Below, piece after piece: positions 60,566-64,000 of a stretch of 64,000 nucleotides of DNA. The stretch comes from Couchioplanes caeruleus (GTDB lineage Bacteria > Actinomycetota > Actinomycetes > Mycobacteriales > Micromonosporaceae): contig NZ_CP092183.1 of assembly GCF_023499255.1 (NCBI RefSeq), positions 875,501 to 939,500 of the forward strand, in the 5' to 3' direction. The translations under genes and the position numbers were made by a program. The notes beneath the pieces were generated by a model. The model did not search any database. It worked only from the letters and a program-made list of their open reading frames with translations, and had not been told where the DNA came from. Position 1 is the stretch's first letter. Each line of letters begins with the position of its first letter.

Positions 60566-61410
60566 ACCGGGCGGTAGGAGGTCACGTCAACGGCCGCGGT
60601 CACCTCGTGTGGTCCCGCCACGTGCGGCGGCACGTGCCGCGCACTGGGCGTCATGCCGATCAACGTACGGGTCTCCGCCTCCGACAACCGCAGCGTGCGG
60701 CTGACCGGCTGCACGGACACCGCCGCCCAGCCCTCGCCCAGCGCATCGGCGACCCGGTCGGCCTTGTCCGGATCCACCTTGACGAGCCCGTACGCGTCGA
60801 CGAGCTCGGCGAGGTGGTCCCGCGCCGGGGTGACCACGAGCAGCCGGCCGTCCGGGCGCAGGATGCGGCGGAACTCCGGCCCGTTGCGCGGGGCGAAGAC
60901 GTTGAGCACGACACTCGCCGAGGCGTCGGCGAGGGGGAGCGGGCGCCAGAGGTCGGCGAGCACGGCAGCGGCCCGCGGGTGCGCCCGGGCCGCCCGGCGC
61001 AGGGCCGGCTTGGAGACGTCGAGGCCCAGCCCCGGCAGCCCCGGGAGGGCGTCGAGCACGTGGGCGAGGTAGCGGCCGGTGCCCGTACCCGCGTCGACGA
61101 CCAGTCCGTCGTCCACGCGTACCGCTGCGGCCAGCGCCTGCGCGATGAAGTCGTAATGGCCTTCCGCCAGAAAGGTCTCCCGGTCGGCGACCATGTCGGC
61201 GCTGTCGCCCGGATGGGGCGACCGGCCCGCCGTCAGGGTGACGTAGCCCTGCCGCGCGATGTCGAAGGAGTGCCCGCGGGAGCAGCGCAGGGCCCGTTCG
61301 TCGCCCTGTCCAACCACCCCGCCGCCACCCACAAACGGACTAAAGGCCTTCCGGGCGAGTGTTCCGCCGCACACCGGGCACCGCAGGTACGGCAATGCGC
61401 CGTCGATCAT
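60562..61410 (-). CDS. 23S rRNA (guanine-N1)-methyltransferase, RlmA family
   Basis: 282 residues. The N-terminal zinc finger is LRCPVCGG ... LRCSRGHSFDIARQGYV, and the methyltransferase domain has VDAGTGTGRYLAHVLDALPG (SAM loop), GLDVSKPALRRAA and NVFAPRNGPEFRRILRPDG, as in RlmA(I)/(II) and TlrB. Between the two cysteine pairs there are about 28 residues instead of the usual 12-13; the extra 15-16 (KAFSPFVGGGGVVGQG) come from a 48-bp repeat present also in deoA. Start ATG 61410 with GGAGGAG; the open frame to 61902 is shadow of add. Could be a housekeeping enzyme or macrolide self-resistance; no macrolide genes are near. Confidence 0.88.
   Translation of the reverse strand: MIDGALPYLRCPVCGGTLARKAFSPFVGGGGVVGQGDERALRCSRGHSFDIARQGYVTLTAGRSPHPGDSADMVADRETFLAEGHYDFIAQALAAAVRVDDGLVVDAGTGTGRYLAHVLDALPGLPGLGLDVSKPALRRAARAHPRAAAVLADLWRPLPLADASASVVLNVFAPRNGPEFRRILRPDGRLLVVTPARDHLAELVDAYGLVKVDPDKADRVADALGEGWAAVSVQPVSRTLRLSEAETRTLIGMTPSARHVPPHVAGPHEVTAAVDVTSYRPV
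61302..61349 (-). repeat. 48-bp dispersed repeat, copy inside the rlmA zinc finger
   Basis: Read on the minus strand as KAFSPFVGGGGVVGQG, in frame, between the two zinc-binding cysteine pairs. Matches 59810-59857. Insert length is close to 16 codons, so the reading frame is kept. Confidence 0.8.
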
Positions 61411-61424
61411 CTCCTCCGCCCCTC

Positions 61425-61430
61425 TAACAT
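61425..61430 (+). promoter_or_regulatory. Candidate -10 for leaderless add
   Basis: TAACAT six bases before the add ATG, in the 26-bp gap shared with rlmA. No convincing -35 is seen. If used, the mRNA would start at or near the ATG. Confidence 0.3.
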
Positions 61431-61436
61431 CTGCTG

Positions 61437-62504
61437 ATGGCTGCCATCTCCCTCGCCGACATCGTGAAGGCCCCGAAGGCCCTGCTCCACGACCACCTCG
61501 ACGGCGGGTTGCGGCCCGCGACCATCGTCGAACTGGCGGACGCCGTCGGGCACCAGCTGCCCGAGACCGATCCGGAGCGGCTGCGGGAGTGGTTCGTCGC
61601 GTCGGCGGACTCCGGGTCGCTGGAACGCTACCTGGAGACGTTCGCGCACACGGTGGCGGTGATGCAGACCGAGGAGAGCCTGCACCGGGTCGCGAAGGAG
61701 TGCGCGCTGGACCTGGCCGCCGACGGCGTCGTCTACGCGGAGGTCCGCTACGCGCCGGAGCAGCACCTCGAGCGGGGCCTGACCCTCGACCAGGTCGTCG
61801 ACGCGGTGGACGCCGGCTTCCGGGACGGATGCGCCGAGGCGGCCGCGCAGGGCACCACGATCCGCATCGGCACGCTGCTGACCGCGATGCGGCACGCCGC
61901 ACGCTCGCAGGAGATCGCCGAGCTCGCCGTGCGCTACCGCGACTCCGGGGTGGTCGGGTTCGACATCGCCGGTGCCGAGGCCGGCTTCCCGCCCACCCGG
62001 CACCTGGACGCGTTCGAGTACCTGCAGCGGGAGAACTTCCACTTCACCATCCACGCGGGCGAGGCGTTCGGGCTGCCGTCGATCTGGCAGGCGATCCAGT
62101 GGTGCGGCGCGGACCGGCTCGGGCACGGCGTACGCATCGTCGACGACATCACCGCCGGGAAGCTGGGACGGCTGGCGTCGTACGTCCGCGACAAGCGCAT
62201 CCCGCTGGAGCTGTGCCCGTCCTCCAACGTGCAGACCGGCGCCGTGGAGTCGATCGCCGACCACCCCATCGGGCTGCTGCGCGACCTCCGCTTCCGCGTC
62301 ACGGTCAACACCGACAACCGGTTGATGAGCGGCACCTCGATGTCGCGGGAGATGGCGCTGCTGGTCGAGGCCTTCGGCTGGGGCTGGAGTGAACTGCAGT
62401 GGCTGACGATCAACGCGATGAAGTCCGCGTTCATCCCGTACGACGAGCGGCTGGCGATCATCCTCGATGTGATCAAGCCGGCGTACGCGAAGTTGGTCGC
62501 CTGA
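61437..62504 (+). CDS. add: Adenosine deaminase
   Basis: 355 residues. Metal and catalytic motifs: [12 protein letters not shown] (zinc His pair), [10 protein letters not shown] (zinc His and catalytic Glu), RLGHGVRI and [11 protein letters not shown] (Asp that completes the site; NTDN in place of NTDD, as in other actinobacterial members). Converts adenosine and deoxyadenosine to inosines. ATG at 61437. Belongs functionally with the nucleoside transporter and cdd-deoA, though rlmA lies between in opposite direction. Confidence 0.95.
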   Translation: MAAISLADIVKAPKALLHDHLDGGLRPATIVELADAVGHQLPETDPERLREWFVASADSGSLERYLETFAHTVAVMQTEESLHRVAKECALDLAADGVVYAEVRYAPEQHLERGLTLDQVVDAVDAGFRDGCAEAAAQGTTIRIGTLLTAMRHAARSQEIAELAVRYRDSGVVGFDIAGAEAGFPPTRHLDAFEYLQRENFHFTIHAGEAFGLPSIWQAIQWCGADRLGHGVRIVDDITAGKLGRLASYVRDKRIPLELCPSSNVQTGAVESIADHPIGLLRDLRFRVTVNTDNRLMSGTSMSREMALLVEAFGWGWSELQWLTINAMKSAFIPYDERLAIILDVIKPAYAKLVA

Positions 62505-62952
62505 AGTCCGTTTTGAACGGGCATGAACGACACGTCCGTACTTTCGTCGAGCCGAACTGCCGATTCGGTCAGGCGGCTCGACCGTTCGGTCAGTCTCCTG
62601 TCTACAAAAGCTGCATAATCCGGCATCTTGCCTTGCCGTCCGCTCCCGTGCGAGCCATCGTCTGTGCTGCCCGGATCGATGGTGGATCCGGGCAGATCGG
62701 CACGCGCGGAGACCCCGCGATGCCGACGGAATCGAGTGACCGTGAGAGATGCGCCCCTATACGAGCAGTGATGACCGACCAGCGATGACGGCGTCTTCGG
62801 ACGCGACTTCGCATCACACAAACGGTCCGGGTCAGGCTGCTCTTTCTCTTTGACACTCGTCGTGATGGAATCTCGGGGGCCCGACCCGGTGTGTCGGCCG
62901 TGTGCGGTGCCCGGTGATCCGAAGGCCGGGTCCGAAACAGGAGGACGGTGAC
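62505..62952. other. Intergenic region before the sensor gene
   Basis: 448 bases without a convincing gene, lower in G/C than neighbours. It contains a perfect 11-bp hairpin (62667-62695), a CATAAT at 62619-62624 that might be a -10, and a TTGACA at 62850-62855 without a clear -10. Possibly a long leader for the sensor gene. Short open frames on both strands lack ribosome-binding sites. Confidence 0.5.
62667..62695. promoter_or_regulatory. Hairpin in the add-sensor spacer
   Basis: CTGCCCGGATC, loop GATGGTG, GATCCGGGCAG: a perfect 11-bp stem, 163 bases past add and 258 bases before the sensor gene. It could end the add transcript or be a leader structure; no T-tract. Confidence 0.45.
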
Positions 62953-64000
62953 GTGAGCAAGCGCCCCAAGACGGCGAACGCGGTCATGTCGCGTCTCCGC
63001 CGGCCGGCCGGTCGGCTGCGGGATCTGCCGATCTGGTCGAAGCTCGGGCTCATCATGCTCGTGCCCACCCTGGCGACGATCATCGTCGGTACCAGCGGCC
63101 TGATCGACCACATCGACGAGGCGAGCAACGCCGAGCGCGCACGCACGCTGGCCGTGCTGTCGCAGGCCGCCGGTGGACTCGTCGACCACCTGCAGAACGA
63201 GCGCGCGTACGGCGTGATGATCGCGACCACCAAGCCGGACACGCCGGACCGCCAGGCGGCGACCCAGGCGTACAACGCCGAGCACCCCAAGGTCGACGCG
63301 GCCAAGCTGCCGTACGCCCAGCAGAAGGCCGCCCTCGACGAGGTGCCCGACCAGGTCGCCACCCTCCTCTCGCGGCTCAACTTCAACCTCGAAGAGCTGC
63401 CCTCCACCCGGAGCCAGACGGCCAACGGCCAGTTCAACCCCAAGGAGGTCGACAGCGCGTACAGCGTCGTGATCAACGACCTGCTGAACGTGCGCGACGC
63501 CTCCGCGCAGCTCGCCCAGGACACCGAGCTCAGCGACCGGCTGCGCGTGGTCGCCGCCGTCGCCCGGGCCAAGGACTACATCTCCCGCCAGCGCGACGTC
63601 GGCCACCGGGTGCTCGGCGAGGGCCGGCTCACCCCCGACCTGCGCCGCGAGCTCCTGCTCACCGACACCGGTTACACGATCGCCGACTCGTCGATGCGCC
63701 AGGTGGCCACCAACGAGGACAAGGCGCTCTTCGACCGCGTCGTCAAGGGCCCCGCCAAGCGCGCCGCGACCAACCTGACCGGCCCGCTGGCCGCGCTGGG
63801 CGCCGACAACATCACGGCGATCCCGTTCGACCGCACCAAGTGGGAAAGCGCGATGGTCGGTTACAACGGCCTGTTCCGCACGGTCGAGACCGATCTCGAC
63901 CAGCAGATCGTGGCCCAGGCCACCGACATCCGCGACCGCGTGCAGCGCCAGGTGTTCATCGAGACCAGCGTCCTGCTCGGCATGCTCCTGCTCGCGATCG
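62953..64000 (+). CDS. NIT-domain sensor protein, N-terminal part
   Basis: Partial; 349 codons to the right edge, open throughout. After a basic lead (RLRRPAGRLRDLPIWSK) comes a helix LGLIMLVPTLATIIVGTSGLI (about residues 33-53). An extracytoplasmic nitrate/nitrite-sensing (NIT) domain follows, with LVDHLQNERAYGVMI, ELPSTRSQTA and LRVVAAVARAKDYISRQRDV, and a second helix starts at the edge (TSVLLGMLLLAI). Such proteins in actinomycetes are atypical sensor kinases, often heading a conservon (roadblock, DUF742, GTPase genes) or linked to a HAMP/HATPase. GTG at 62953 follows AGGAGG. The kinase part is not in the window. Confidence 0.85.
   Translation, partial: MSKRPKTANAVMSRLRRPAGRLRDLPIWSKLGLIMLVPTLATIIVGTSGLIDHIDEASNAERARTLAVLSQAAGGLVDHLQNERAYGVMIATTKPDTPDRQAATQAYNAEHPKVDAAKLPYAQQKAALDEVPDQVATLLSRLNFNLEELPSTRSQTANGQFNPKEVDSAYSVVINDLLNVRDASAQLAQDTELSDRLRVVAAVARAKDYISRQRDVGHRVLGEGRLTPDLRRELLLTDTGYTIADSSMRQVATNEDKALFDRVVKGPAKRAATNLTGPLAALGADNITAIPFDRTKWESAMVGYNGLFRTVETDLDQQIVAQATDIRDRVQRQVFIETSVLLGMLLLAI

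Noticed and set aside
60562..61410. RlmA-like gene as macrolide self-resistance (TlrB type)
   Set aside because: No macrolide synthase is in the window; the neighbouring lipid synthase is not of the modular macrolide type.

Overview
The window is very high-GC DNA with actinobacterial gene order, GTG/TTG starts and strong third-position G/C bias. Gene families (SCO4848-type membrane protein, NIT-domain sensor, DUF4383 pair, GTG-rich operons) point to a filamentous actinomycete, most likely Micromonosporaceae and perhaps Actinoplanes. The family call is an inference, not a measurement.

Layout. 1-3467: end of rsmA/ksgA, then ispE and an ABC-F ATPase. 3547-5082: two DUF4383 membrane proteins and a TetR regulator. 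5476-19334: a self-contained type I synthase of the PUFA/secondary-lipid kind. One 2370-residue protein carries two NPD-like (enoyl-reductase-type) domains, KS, AT, two ACPs and KR. A second carries KS, AT, DH and PPTase. A free ACP, an alpha/beta hydrolase and a Stf0-like sulfotransferase follow, in tightly spaced or overlapping order. 19331-23900: two secreted paralogues and a secreted esterase. 23935-30243: an HTH/LAGLIDADG-like protein, tRNA-Gln, glmU, prs, rplY and pth. The ksgA-ispE ... glmU-prs-rplY-pth order is an old actinobacterial arrangement, so the lipid island sits inside it.

30627-35670: a polyprenyl sugar transferase, then cysQ-cysD-cysN for sulfate activation. 35910-44653: an arabinan-use locus (LacI regulator, GH51 arabinofuranosidase, sugar ABC importer, two GH43 enzymes) with a palindromic operator before GH51. 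44650-47014 (minus strand): a small hypothetical gene, galK and galE. 47149-52067: trpS, a 2H phosphoesterase, a YihY membrane protein, a hypothetical gene, a TetR regulator divergent from a membrane protein, and an SCO4848-type protein. 52261-62504: nucleoside uptake and salvage (BMP lipoprotein, ABC ATPase with a probable CTG start, two permeases, cytidine deaminase, thymidine phosphorylase, adenosine deaminase), with rlmA and a DUF4272-like gene among them. 62953-end: the start of a NIT-domain sensor protein.

The two most unusual signals are small repeats. A 93-bp cassette occurs twice (19331, 58470), each time from an ATGA stop/start overlap to another ATGA overlap. A repeat of about 48 bp occurs twice inside coding sequence, once between the cysteine pairs of the RlmA zinc finger and once near the DeoA C-terminus. 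In addition, several spacers between housekeeping genes hold mutually unrelated tandem arrays (15, 62, 9, 28 and alternating 28/27 bp).
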